Assembly (NCBI RefSeq): GCF_014648415.1
Contig: NZ_BMRB01000011.1
Location: 1-64,000 of the forward strand
Direction: 5' to 3'
Length of the DNA stretch: 64,000 nt
From: Actinokineospora fastidiosa
GTDB taxonomy: Bacteria; Actinomycetota; Actinomycetes; Mycobacteriales; Pseudonocardiaceae
Part shown: positions 18,441 through 26,745 of the stretch, piece after piece
Position numbering within the stretch: the stretch's first letter is position 1
Layout: each line of letters begins with the position of its first letter
Notes under the pieces: model-generated
Seen by the model: only the letters and a program-made list of their open reading frames with translations
What the model was told of the DNA's origin: nothing
Databases searched by the model: none
Made by a program: the position numbers and the translations under genes

Positions 18441-19624
18441 CCGAGGACAACGTGCCCGCCACGGACACCGCCCCGGTCGACCCCGCCCCCGGGACGGAAG
18501 GGACGGGACCGCAGACCACCGGCCGAACCGCCCGAGAGGTGGCTGGCCGCGAACAGCCCCCTGCTGACAATGCGGACACCACCGAGCGACACGCCGAGGC
18601 GGAGCCGCCCGATGCGGACTCATCCGAGCCCGAGCCCGAGCCCGAGCCAGCGTCCCAGCCGAAGCCAGCGTCCGAGCCGGAGCCTGAGCTGGCGGCCGAG
18701 TCTGAGCTGGCGCCCGAGCCGAAGCCGGCGCCCGAGCCGGAGCCCGAGTCGGCGGCCGAGCCGGAGCCGGAGGCCGAGTCCGAGCCAGCGGCAGAACCCG
18801 AGCTGGCGGCCGAGGCTGAGCCGAAGCCCGAGCAGGTGGCCGAGCTGGAGCCCGCGCCCGCGCCGGAGGCCGAAAGGCCGGACGTTGCCGTCGAGCAGGC
18901 TGCGGACGAACCGGCGATCGCCGAGGGCGATGCGGTGGCGGGAGCCGAGGCCGGGTCATGGGGGTCTGGGCAGGGGGCAGCCGGGACGGAGGCGTCCGCT
19001 GGCGGTCCGGACGAGACCGGCGCCCTCCCTCCCGAAGCACCCGCCGATGACCTCGTCCCGGTCGGCGACGAGCCCCCGCTGGCGGACGACGACGTCTTCG
19101 ACGCCGCGCTCGAGGCCGTGTTGCTGGTCGTCGACGCGCCCATCGACGATGGCGCCCTGGCCGGGGCGCTCGACCAGCCCGTCAAGCGGGTGCGGGAAGG
19201 GCTGCGCCGTCTCGCCGACGGGTACACCGCGCGGCGGGCTGGGATCGACCTGCGGCGGTCCGGGGAGGGGTGGCGGTTCTACACCCGCGACGTCTACGCG
19301 CCCTACGTCGAGAAGCTGCTGCTCGACGGCCAGCGGACCAAGCTCACCAGGGCCGCTTTGGAGACGTTGGCCGTCATCGCCTACCGTCAGCCGGTGACGC
19401 GCTCGCGGGTGGCCGCGGTGCGCGGGGTGAACGTCGACGGCGTGATGCGGACGCTGGTGGTGCGCGGGCTGGTCGAGGAGACCGGCACCGACCCGGAGAC
19501 CGGCGGCCACCTGTACCGCACGACCGAGTTGTTCCTGGAGCGGTTGGGGCTGTCCTCCCTTGCGGACCTGCCCCCGATCGCCCCGTTGTTGCCAGAAGTG
19601 GATGCGATCGACGATGTCGTCTAA
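18437..19624 (+). CDS. scpB: Segregation and condensation protein ScpB with long acidic N-terminal arm
   Basis: 395 residues from GTG 18437. The ScpB domain, two winged helices, occupies only residues about 216-390 ([20 protein letters not shown], then [20 protein letters not shown]). The first 210 residues are disordered, very rich in Glu, Pro and Ala, with PEPEPEP runs at about 68-150. Typical ScpB is near 200 residues, so the arm about doubles the protein. The codon usage and frame are continuous, so it is a true extension. ScpB binds ScpA and SMC. Confidence 0.9.
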   Translation: MTEDNVPATDTAPVDPAPGTEGTGPQTTGRTAREVAGREQPPADNADTTERHAEAEPPDADSSEPEPEPEPASQPKPASEPEPELAAESELAPEPKPAPEPEPESAAEPEPEAESEPAAEPELAAEAEPKPEQVAELEPAPAPEAERPDVAVEQAADEPAIAEGDAVAGAEAGSWGSGQGAAGTEASAGGPDETGALPPEAPADDLVPVGDEPPLADDDVFDAALEAVLLVVDAPIDDGALAGALDQPVKRVREGLRRLADGYTARRAGIDLRRSGEGWRFYTRDVYAPYVEKLLLDGQRTKLTRAALETLAVIAYRQPVTRSRVAAVRGVNVDGVMRTLVVRGLVEETGTDPETGGHLYRTTELFLERLGLSSLADLPPIAPLLPEVDAIDDVV

Positions 19625-20357
19625 CCCGTCAGCCGAGGGGATCCGGCTGCAGAAAGTGCTGTCCCAGGCAGGGGTGGCCTCGCGCCGCGCCGCCGAGGAC
19701 CTGATCGATCAGGGGCGGGTGAGCGTCGACGGCGAGGTCGTGCGCGAGCAGGGCCGCAGGGTCGACCCGTTGACGGCGGTGATCCACGTCGACGGGGTCA
19801 GGGTGAACGTGCGCGACGACCGCGTCTACCTCGCCCTGAACAAGCCGCGCGGCGTGCACTCCACCATGGAGGACGACCAGGGCAGGCCCTGCGTCGGCGA
19901 CTACCTCCGGGGGCGCACCGAGCGGCTGTTCCACGTCGGACGCCTCGACGCCGACACCGAGGGCCTGCTGCTGCTGACCAACGACGGCGAGCTGGCCCAC
20001 CGCCTCATGCACCCCTCCTACGAGGTGAGGAAGACCTACCTCGCCGAGGTGCCCGCCCCGGTCGGCCGCGACGTCGGGCGGACCCTGCGCCAGGGGATCA
20101 TGCTGGAGGACGGCCCGGTCAAGGTCGACTCCTTCAAGCTGGTCGACAACTACGGCCACCGCGCGCTCGTCGAGGTCGTCATCCACGAGGGCCGCAAGCA
20201 CATCGTCCGCAGGATGCTGGCCGAGGTGGGCTACCCGGTGCAGAGCCTGGTGCGCACCCGCATCGCCGACGTCGCGCTCGGCAACCAGCGGCCCGGATCG
20301 ATCCGCGCGCTCAACCGCGCCGAGGTCGGCTCCCTCTACGGCGCGGTCGGGCTCTGA
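19614..20357 (+). CDS. rluB: rRNA pseudouridine synthase, RluB/RsuA family
   Basis: 247 residues from ATG 19614, which lies inside the last codons of scpB. An S4 RNA-binding domain (residues 9-60, [20 protein letters not shown]) precedes the synthase domain with the catalytic Asp112 in [16 protein letters not shown]. The [11 protein letters not shown] and [12 protein letters not shown] segments are typical. It should form a pseudouridine in 23S rRNA helix 89 or the equivalent 16S site. Confidence 0.92.
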   Translation: MSSNPSAEGIRLQKVLSQAGVASRRAAEDLIDQGRVSVDGEVVREQGRRVDPLTAVIHVDGVRVNVRDDRVYLALNKPRGVHSTMEDDQGRPCVGDYLRGRTERLFHVGRLDADTEGLLLLTNDGELAHRLMHPSYEVRKTYLAEVPAPVGRDVGRTLRQGIMLEDGPVKVDSFKLVDNYGHRALVEVVIHEGRKHIVRRMLAEVGYPVQSLVRTRIADVALGNQRPGSIRALNRAEVGSLYGAVGL

Positions 20358-20359
20358 GG

Positions 20360-21448
20360 GTGCTGCGCCCCATCACCCGGGGATGGGTCGTGCGCGGCGA
20401 GGTCCCCGGCCCGGACGTCGACGAGTTCGCCGACGAGGTGAGCGTCACCACGGCGCTGGCCCGCGCGTCCGCCGGGTCGCTGCTCGCCGTGCAGCACCCG
20501 CACCGCACGCCTGCGGCCATCGCCGCCGGGCTGACCCTGGACGACGCGCTGCCGTCGGCCAGGGCGGCCCTGCGGGAGCTCACCCGCCAGGCCTACCGGC
20601 CGGTGACCGACGTGATCGCCCCGTACCAGGTCGACGGCCCGGACGGCTCCGCGATCGGCCTGCTCTGCATGGTCGAGCCGGACCCGGAGTTCGTCCGCCA
20701 CAGCGAGGACGTCTTCCCCGACGTCGTCGCCGAGCGGGCGCGCGTGCTGTCCGGCCTGGGCGCGCTGACCAGTGCCGCGCTCCTCGTCCCCGTGCACTCC
20801 GGTGCCGAGCTGACCGCGGCCGTCGCCTCGGCGACGACCGGCCCGCCCGCCGTGTCGACTGTGGACACCTCGGGGCGCAGGCACCGGCTGTGGCTGGTCG
20901 ACTCGCCGGAGCTGCTGGCGGTCGCGTCGGCCGCGCCGCTGATGGTGGCCGACGGCAACCACCGCGTCGCCGCCGCGGCCCAGGCGGGCGGCCTGCTCGC
21001 GTTCGTCACCGCGGGCCCGGACCTGCGCATCCGCGGGTTCCACCGCGTCCTGCGCGGCGTCGACCCCGCCGCGCTGCTCGACGCGTGGCGCGGGCTGGAC
21101 ATCCGGCGGGCGCCCGACGCGATGCCGCCGACGCAGCCGGGCACCCTCGTGGCCCAGCTGCGCGGCGACCGCTACGTCATCACGCTGCCGCGCGAGGACG
21201 GCGTCATCGATCACGCAGTCCTGGAGTCCCTGCTGGCCGCCGCGGGCATCGACCCGGCCGGTCCGCAGGTCCGCACGTTCCCCGACGGCCGTGAACCGCC
21301 CGACGCCGACGTCCTGCTCTACCTGGCGCCGGTCCCGCTGCCGGACGTCCTGGCCGTCCACGCCGCGGGCGGGCGGATGCCGCGCAAGAGCACGTACTTC
21401 ACCCCGAAGCCGCGCAGCGGCCTGCTGATCGCCGAACTGGGCGGCTAG
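20360..21448 (+). CDS. DUF1015 family protein
   Basis: 362 residues from GTG 20360, 2 nt after the rluB stop. The DUF1015 hallmarks are MVADGNHRVAAAAQ near residue 195 and the C-terminal MPRKSTYFTPKPRSGLLI. The family is widespread and uncharacterised. The conserved NHR and KSTYF boxes suggest an enzyme, but I assign no reaction. It ends 4 nt inside the convergent antiporter gene. Confidence 0.82.
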   Translation: MLRPITRGWVVRGEVPGPDVDEFADEVSVTTALARASAGSLLAVQHPHRTPAAIAAGLTLDDALPSARAALRELTRQAYRPVTDVIAPYQVDGPDGSAIGLLCMVEPDPEFVRHSEDVFPDVVAERARVLSGLGALTSAALLVPVHSGAELTAAVASATTGPPAVSTVDTSGRRHRLWLVDSPELLAVASAAPLMVADGNHRVAAAAQAGGLLAFVTAGPDLRIRGFHRVLRGVDPAALLDAWRGLDIRRAPDAMPPTQPGTLVAQLRGDRYVITLPREDGVIDHAVLESLLAAAGIDPAGPQVRTFPDGREPPDADVLLYLAPVPLPDVLAVHAAGGRMPRKSTYFTPKPRSGLLIAELGG

Positions 21449-22623
21449 GCCGTCGCCGGGCGCACCCGGCGCTGCACCGCCATGGCCACCGGCTCCACCA
21501 CGCGCGCCGCGATGGGTCCGAGGATCGCCATCAGCAGGACGTACGCCGTCGCCAGCGGGGCGAGCTGGGGATCGACCGCCCCCGTGCCGACCGCCAACCC
21601 GGCGATGACGATGGAGAACTCGCCGCGGGCGACCAGCGCGGCGCCCGCCCTGGCCCGGCCCATGCGGCCGATGCCCTGGTGGCGGGCGGCGAACCAGCCG
21701 GTGGCCACCTTGGTCAGCGTCGTGATCACCGCCAGCGCCACCGCGAAGCCCAGCACCGGCGGGATCTCGCGCGGGTCGGTGTTCAGGCCGAACACCACGA
21801 AGAACATGGCGGCGAACAGGTCGCGCAGCGGCTCCAGCAGCTTGGTGGCGTTCTCCGCCGTGGACCCCGAGATCGCGATCCCCAGCAGGAACGCGCCCAC
21901 GGCCGCGGACACCTGCAGCTGCGAGGCGATCCCGGCGACCAGCAGCGCGGCGCCCAGCACGCGCAGCAGGAACACCTCCGGCTCGGGGCTGTCGACGACC
22001 ATCGACACGAACCGCCCGAACCGCAGCGCGATCACCAGGACCACGGTGATCGCGATGAGCGCGACGCCCACCGCCGTCAGGCCGCCGAGCAGTGTCGCGC
22101 CCGCGAGCAGCGCGGTCAGGATCGGCAGGTAGATGGCCATCGCCAGGTCCTCGAAGACCAGGATCGACAGCACCACCGGCGTCTCCCGGTTGCCCAGCCT
22201 GCCCAGGTCGCCGAGGACCTTGGCGATGATGCCGGACGAGGAGATGTAGGTGACGCCCGCCATCGCCAGCGCCCCGACCGGCCCCCAGCCCAGCATCAGC
22301 GCGACCGCGACGCCGGGCAGCGTGTTGAGGACGATGTCGAGGATGCCCGCCAGCCACGAGCGGCGCAGGCCGGTCACCAGTTCGGCCGCCGAGTACTCCA
22401 GTCCGAGCAGCAGCAGGAGCAGCACGACGCCGATCTCGCCCGCGATCTCGGTGAACGGCTCGATGCCCTCCAGCGGGATCAGCCCGCCAGCGCCGAAGGC
22501 CAGGCCGCCGACGAGGTACAGCGGGATGGGGGAGATGCCGATCTTCCAGGCGAGCCTGCCGAGCACGCCGAGACCGAAGAAGACCGCACCGAGTTCTATC
22601 AGCGAGATCGCTGTGTGGTGCAC
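21445..22623 (-). CDS. Cation:proton antiporter, CPA2/KefB-like membrane subunit
   Basis: 392 residues with about 12 membrane helices and no cytosolic nucleotide-binding domain. The start GTG 22623 leads into TAISLIELGAVFFGLGVLGR. The helix-5 region contains VTYISSSGIIAKVLGDL and LSILVFEDLAMAIYLP, the place of the conserved acidic ion-binding residue (VFEDL) in CPA2 exchangers. The soluble TrkA-C subunit is encoded just upstream, as in the KhtTU K+/H+ antiporter. K+ or Na+ as the substrate is not decided. Confidence 0.88.
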   Translation of the reverse strand: MHHTAISLIELGAVFFGLGVLGRLAWKIGISPIPLYLVGGLAFGAGGLIPLEGIEPFTEIAGEIGVVLLLLLLGLEYSAAELVTGLRRSWLAGILDIVLNTLPGVAVALMLGWGPVGALAMAGVTYISSSGIIAKVLGDLGRLGNRETPVVLSILVFEDLAMAIYLPILTALLAGATLLGGLTAVGVALIAITVVLVIALRFGRFVSMVVDSPEPEVFLLRVLGAALLVAGIASQLQVSAAVGAFLLGIAISGSTAENATKLLEPLRDLFAAMFFVVFGLNTDPREIPPVLGFAVALAVITTLTKVATGWFAARHQGIGRMGRARAGAALVARGEFSIVIAGLAVGTGAVDPQLAPLATAYVLLMAILGPIAARVVEPVAMAVQRRVRPATA

Positions 22624-22629
22624 GCGCGG

Positions 22630-23112
22630 TCAGCCGGTTTCGAGGACTTCGACGGCCTTGGACAGGCCCTCCGCCGTCCCGACCGTCACCAGCATGTCGC
22701 TGCCCGCCAGCCGGAAGTCCGGCCGGGGCGACGGGTGCACGGTGCCGCCGCGCACGACCGCCACCACCGACACGGCGGTGCGGGTGCGCAGGGCGGTGTC
22801 ACCCAGCGTGCGCCCGTCGTAGGGGGAGTTCGGGGCCAGCGGGAGCTGCCGGGTCGTGACGCCCGCCACGTCCCGGTTCTGCTCCTCCAGCTGCGCGACC
22901 AGGCTCGGCGCGCCGAGCAGGTTCGCCAGCGTGGCGGACTCCTCGACGGACAGCGGGATCGACGCGATGCACGAGTCCGGGTCCTCGCGCTTGGCCACGA
23001 TCAGGTCGAAGTGGCCGTCCCGGTACGTGATCACCCCGATCCGCCTGCCGGATTTGGACACGAAGTCCTGGCGCGTGCCTATCCCGGGTAGCGGGGTCAC
23101 CTCGACGTTCAC
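22630..23112 (-). CDS. TrkA-C domain regulatory subunit of the antiporter (KhtT-like)
   Basis: 160 residues from GTG 23112; a second in-frame GTG at 23115 is possible. It begins VEVTPLPGIGTRQDFVSKSG, typical of KhtT-type subunits, and ends with a RCK_C/TrkA-C domain (residues about 85-158, with RLAGSDMLVTVGTAEGLSKA). Such subunits gate the antiporter in response to a nucleotide, perhaps c-di-AMP. The gene is 6 nt upstream of the antiporter in the same operon. Confidence 0.85.
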   Translation of the reverse strand: MNVEVTPLPGIGTRQDFVSKSGRRIGVITYRDGHFDLIVAKREDPDSCIASIPLSVEESATLANLLGAPSLVAQLEEQNRDVAGVTTRQLPLAPNSPYDGRTLGDTALRTRTAVSVVAVVRGGTVHPSPRPDFRLAGSDMLVTVGTAEGLSKAVEVLETG

Positions 23113-23639
23113 CACACCACCGTAACAACCTCCGCGTCCGTTTCCTTCCGCACCGGGCGGATCGGGGTGTCGAAGAGCGCGGCGAGCCGGGGCAGCGGCG
23201 GCTCGGGCCCGTCGTCGGGGGCGGGGAAGCACTCGCAGTCGAGCCCGCAGACCTCCAGCACCGCCCGCGCCAGCGACGGCCATGCTGGCTGGTCGGCGAC
23301 CGCCCACCCGCCCGCCAACGCCTGCACCCTCGGCACGTCGGCGAGGCTGTCGGGGTCGGCGAGCGCCCGCTCGACCGCGGTCCGCCCGAGCGACAGCAAC
23401 CACGGCTGGAAGTCCCAGTAGGCGTCATCCCCGAGCCGCCGCCCGAGCACGACCCGAGCCGCCGCCCGCAGCCCGGGCGTGTCCACCCGAGCGGCGACGA
23501 GGTGCCGGTGGAAGTCGACCGCGCTGGCCCTCGGCAACCGCCCCAACTCGGTCACCACGAACTCGGTCCGCTCCCGCTCGGTGGGCCGCTCGGCCGCCCG
23601 CCCCAGCAACTCCCAGAACGCCGCCGCCGTCATGGTCAT
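23109..23639 (-). CDS. DUF4240 domain protein
   Basis: 176 residues from ATG 23639. The DUF4240 pattern starts FWELLGRAAERPTERERTEF and continues through DDAYWDFQPWLLSLGRTAVE, a small helical domain found in many actinomycetes. Function is unknown. Its stop overlaps the TrkA-C subunit start, so it is the first gene of this three-gene leftward operon. Confidence 0.75.
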   Translation of the reverse strand: MTMTAAAFWELLGRAAERPTERERTEFVVTELGRLPRASAVDFHRHLVAARVDTPGLRAAARVVLGRRLGDDAYWDFQPWLLSLGRTAVERALADPDSLADVPRVQALAGGWAVADQPAWPSLARAVLEVCGLDCECFPAPDDGPEPPLPRLAALFDTPIRPVRKETDAEVVTVVW

Positions 23640-23682
23640 CGGCCAGCCTCCCCGAGTCTCGACAGTCGGTCACCCGCGGCGC

Positions 23683-23707
23683 CCGGACGGCAGCCCACGC
23701 CGTCCGG
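23683..23707 (-). terminator. Hairpin after the anthranilate-type operon
   Basis: CCGGACGGC (23683-23691) and GCCGTCCGG (23699-23707) form a perfect 9-bp stem with a 7-nt loop, 54 nt past the last gene of the leftward catabolic operon. No T run follows. It is flanked by the direct repeat GACAGTCGGTCA at 23661-23672 and 23752-23763. Confidence 0.5.
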
Positions 23708-23760
23708 CCTCCCTCGGCCCCGGGATACCGATCATGTTCGCAGGAGGGACTGACAGTCGG

Positions 23761-24855
23761 TCAGGCGAAGAGGCTTCGGGCGATGATCTCGCGTTGGATC
23801 TCCGACGTGCCCTCGTAGATGCGCGGCGCCCGGACCTCCCGGTACAGGTGCTCCAGCAGGTGACCCCGCTCCAGCGCCCGCGCCCCGTGGACCTGGACCG
23901 CCAGGTCGACGGCGACCTGCGCGGTCTCCGTGGCGAACAGCTTCGCCATCGCCGAGAGGTGGCCCGACGTGCCGGGGGCGGCGTCGTAGGCCGAGGCGGC
24001 GTCGTAGACCAGGAGGCGGGCCGCGCGGAGGCGGGTGGCGACGTCGGCCAGTTGGTGGGAGACGCCCTGGAAGGCCGAGAGGGCCTTGCCGAACGCGTGC
24101 CGCTGGGCCGCGTGGGCGACGGCGGCGTCCAGGGCGGCCTGGGCCATGCCCACGGCGAACGCGCCGACGCTCGGGCGGAACAGGTCCAGGGTGCGCATCG
24201 CCGCCGCCCAGCCGCCGCCGACGTCGCCGATCAGCTGGTCGCGCCACACCGGGACGCCGTCGAAGCGGAGGGTGCCGATGGCGTGGGGGGCCATCAGGTC
24301 GAGGTGGTCGCCGCGCAGGCCGGGGCTGTCGCGGGGCACGGCGAAGGCGGTGATGCCGCGCCTGCCGTCGCCGGTCCTGGCGAACACCGAGTACACCTCG
24401 GCCTCGGGCGCGTGCGAGATGTAGGTCTTCGTGCCGGTCAGCCGCCACCCGTCGCCCGCCGGGGTGGCGGTCAGGGCGAGGGCGGCGGCGTCGGAGCCCG
24501 CGTCGGGCTCGGTGAGCGCGAAGCCGACCGCCGCGCGTCCGGCCGCGATCTCCGGCAGCCAGCGGTCGGCGGCGGGACCGCCCGCCAGCAGCATCGGGTA
24601 CGCGCCGAGGCCCTGCAGCGCGAAGGCCGTCTCCGCCTCGGTGCAGTGCCGCGCCAGGCCCTCCCGGATCTCGCAGAGCTCCACCGCCGACGTCGGCAGG
24701 TACGACCCCTCCGACTGCCGGAAGATGTGCGCCAGCAGGCCGTGCTCGGCCAGCGCCGCCAGCAGCGCCCGGTTGATCCGCCCCGGCACGCCCTGCCGGG
24801 CCGCCTCGGACAGCGGCCCGGCCGCCAGCTCCTCGGCGCGTTCGCGCAGGCTCAT
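23761..24855 (-). CDS. Acyl-CoA dehydrogenase
   Basis: 364 residues from ATG 24855. The FAD-dependent family is clear: VGFALTEPDAGSDAAAL in the middle domain, RHAFGKALSAFQGVSHQLAD in the C-terminal domain, and the catalytic Glu348 in IYEGTSEIQREI. It should make an alpha,beta-double bond in a CoA thioester. As the last gene of the operon led by the monooxygenase/reductase and CoA ligase, it probably acts on the non-aromatic ring or the ring-opened CoA ester derived from anthraniloyl-CoA. Confidence 0.88.
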   Translation of the reverse strand: MSLRERAEELAAGPLSEAARQGVPGRINRALLAALAEHGLLAHIFRQSEGSYLPTSAVELCEIREGLARHCTEAETAFALQGLGAYPMLLAGGPAADRWLPEIAAGRAAVGFALTEPDAGSDAAALALTATPAGDGWRLTGTKTYISHAPEAEVYSVFARTGDGRRGITAFAVPRDSPGLRGDHLDLMAPHAIGTLRFDGVPVWRDQLIGDVGGGWAAAMRTLDLFRPSVGAFAVGMAQAALDAAVAHAAQRHAFGKALSAFQGVSHQLADVATRLRAARLLVYDAASAYDAAPGTSGHLSAMAKLFATETAQVAVDLAVQVHGARALERGHLLEHLYREVRAPRIYEGTSEIQREIIARSLFA

Positions 24856-25250
24856 ACGACCGCCACCCCGACCAGCTCGATCATCGCCTCCCGGTCGAAC
24901 AGCTCGACCACCCCGAACAGCGCCACCGCCGGGTAGTGCCGCCCGAAGTGCTTGCGCCACAACGGCCCCAGCTCGTCCAGCGCCGCCTTGTACGCCGCCA
25001 CGTCCGTCACGAAGATCTGCACCGACACCAGGTCGCCCGGCTCGCCGCCCGCCGCCGCCAGCGCGGCGACCACGTTGCCCGCGGCGACGTCGAACTGCTC
25101 GGCCATCGTCGTGCCCACGATCGCGCCCGACGCGTCCTGCGCGGTCTGCCCGCCCAGGTACACCGCCGACCCGGGCACGGCGACGACGGCGTGCGCGAAC
25201 CCGACCGGCGGGGCCAGCTCGGGCGCGGTGACCACCCGGTGCCTGCTCAT
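24852..25250 (-). CDS. Rid (YjgF) family protein, non-archetypal
   Basis: 132 residues from ATG 25250, overlapping both neighbours by 4 nt. The Rid fold is recognised by AVYLGGQTAQDASG and VVAALAAAGGEPGDLVSVQIF. The catalytic Arg of RidA (PARSCVEV) is replaced: the segment here is YPAVALFGVVELF. It is thus from one of the Rid groups without imine deaminase activity or with a different chemistry. In a pathway that makes a 2-amino-cyclohexenone CoA ester, an enamine-handling role is tempting but not supported by the active-site residue. Confidence 0.8.
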   Translation of the reverse strand: MSRHRVVTAPELAPPVGFAHAVVAVPGSAVYLGGQTAQDASGAIVGTTMAEQFDVAAGNVVAALAAAGGEPGDLVSVQIFVTDVAAYKAALDELGPLWRKHFGRHYPAVALFGVVELFDREAMIELVGVAVV

Positions 25251-26068
25251 CGTCCACTCCAGACCGGACGGCGGCCGCCGGACCAGGCCGCGTAGAACTC
25301 CGCGTGGTCCTCCGTGCGCATCATCAGCGCCTGGGCCACGCCCTCCAGCTCGATCGCGCTGGCCAGGTCCATGTCCTGTTCGCGGGTCAGCAGCACCTTC
25401 GTCGCCGAGTACGCCTGCGCGGGGCCGTCGGCCAGCCGCCGGGCCAGCGCCTGGGTCTCGGCGGGCAGGTCGTCGACCACCCGGGTGGCCAGCCCGATCC
25501 GCTCGGCGCGCTCGGCGTCCACGCTGTCGCCGAGCATCAGCAGCTCGGTGGCCCGGCCGAGCCCGACGATGCGCGGCAGCAGGTACGCCGAGCCCATGTC
25601 CGCGCCCGCCAGCCCGACACGGGTGAACAGGAACGCGAACTTCGCCTCGCGGGCCAGCAGCCGGAAGTCCGCGGCCAGCGCCAGCACCGACCCGGCGCCC
25701 GCAGCCACCCCGTTGACGGCGGCGATCACCGGCAGCGGGCACTCCCGCAGCGCGCGCACCACCGCGCCGGTCATCCTGGTGAACTCCAGCAGGCCGACGA
25801 CGTCCAGCTTCCGCAGCTCGCCGATGATCTCCTCGACGTCGCCGCCGGAGCAGAAGCCCCGACCCTCGCCGCGCAGCACCAGCACCCGCGCGTCGCCGCG
25901 GTGCGGCAGTTCGGCCAGCAGGTCGCGCAGGTCGGCGTAGGCGTCGAAGGTCAGGGCGTTCAGCTTCTCCGGCCGGTTGAGGGTGACCGTGGCGACGCCG
26001 TCGTCGACGGTGAAGCCGAAGTGCGCCCATTCCCGGGTGAACCCGGGCGAGGCCCGGTACGGGCTCAT
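25247..26068 (-). CDS. Enoyl-CoA hydratase/isomerase family protein
   Basis: 273 residues from ATG 26068. Crotonase features: ATVTLNRPEKLNALTF, the oxyanion segments GFCSGGDVEEI and NGVAAGAGSVLALAADF, and GADMGSAYLLPRIVGLGRA for the active-site acid. Expected to hydrate, or hydrolytically open, a CoA ester intermediate made by the acyl-CoA dehydrogenase. It overlaps the SDR and Rid genes by 4 nt each. Confidence 0.87.
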   Translation of the reverse strand: MSPYRASPGFTREWAHFGFTVDDGVATVTLNRPEKLNALTFDAYADLRDLLAELPHRGDARVLVLRGEGRGFCSGGDVEEIIGELRKLDVVGLLEFTRMTGAVVRALRECPLPVIAAVNGVAAGAGSVLALAADFRLLAREAKFAFLFTRVGLAGADMGSAYLLPRIVGLGRATELLMLGDSVDAERAERIGLATRVVDDLPAETQALARRLADGPAQAYSATKVLLTREQDMDLASAIELEGVAQALMMRTEDHAEFYAAWSGGRRPVWSGR

Positions 26069-26745
26069 GTGACTCCTCCTCCATCCAGGACCAGCGCCTG
26101 GCCGTTCACCGCGGCCGCGTCGGCCAGGAACAGCACGGCGTCGGCGACCTCGTCGGGCTCCAGCAGCCTGCCCAGCGGCGACATCCCGGCGATGGACCGC
26201 TCGGCGTCGGCCTCGGACCGGCCGGTCAGGTGCGCGACCCTGCGCACCGACTCGGTGGTCATGTCGGTGCGCACGAACGTCGGGCAGACGGCGTTGCAGG
26301 TGACCCCGGTGCCCGCGACCTCGGCCGCGACCGCCCGCATCAGGCCGACCGCGGCGTGCTTGGCCGCGCTGTACGCCGAGGTGTAGCGCGCGCCCGCCAG
26401 ACCGGCCGTCGACGCCACGGTGATGATCCGGCCGTGGTCGCGCTCGACCATGCCCGGCAGCGCGGCCCTGGTGCAGAGGAACGCGCCCAGCGCGTTGACG
26501 TCCATAGTGGAGTGCCACTGCTCGACGGTCGTGCGGGCCAGCGGGGCGCTCGTGGCGATCCCGGCGTTGTTGACGAGCACGTCGACCGGCCCGACGCGCT
26601 CGAACAGCGCCGCCACCGCCGACTCGTCCGTCACGTCGCACTCGGCGCGCCCGACCGCCACCACCGCGTCGCCCAGCGCGCCGAAGCGGGCGGCGACGGC
26701 CGCGCCGATGCCCCGCGTGCCGCCGGTGACCAGCACCCGCCTCAT
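26065..26745 (-). CDS. Short-chain dehydrogenase/reductase
   Basis: 226 residues from ATG 26745. The cofactor motif is VTGGTRGIGAAVAARFG, with NNAG near residue 73 and the catalytic Tyr-Lys in YSAAKHAAVGLM. In this operon it is likely the 3-hydroxyacyl-CoA dehydrogenase step. Classical SDR length. Overlaps both neighbours. Confidence 0.86.
   Translation of the reverse strand: MRRVLVTGGTRGIGAAVAARFGALGDAVVAVGRAECDVTDESAVAALFERVGPVDVLVNNAGIATSAPLARTTVEQWHSTMDVNALGAFLCTRAALPGMVERDHGRIITVASTAGLAGARYTSAYSAAKHAAVGLMRAVAAEVAGTGVTCNAVCPTFVRTDMTTESVRRVAHLTGRSEADAERSIAGMSPLGRLLEPDEVADAVLFLADAAAVNGQALVLDGGGVT

Noticed and set aside
24852..25250. Naming this Rid protein RidA (imine/enamine deaminase)
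   Set aside because: The essential Arg is replaced, so the archetypal activity should not be assumed.
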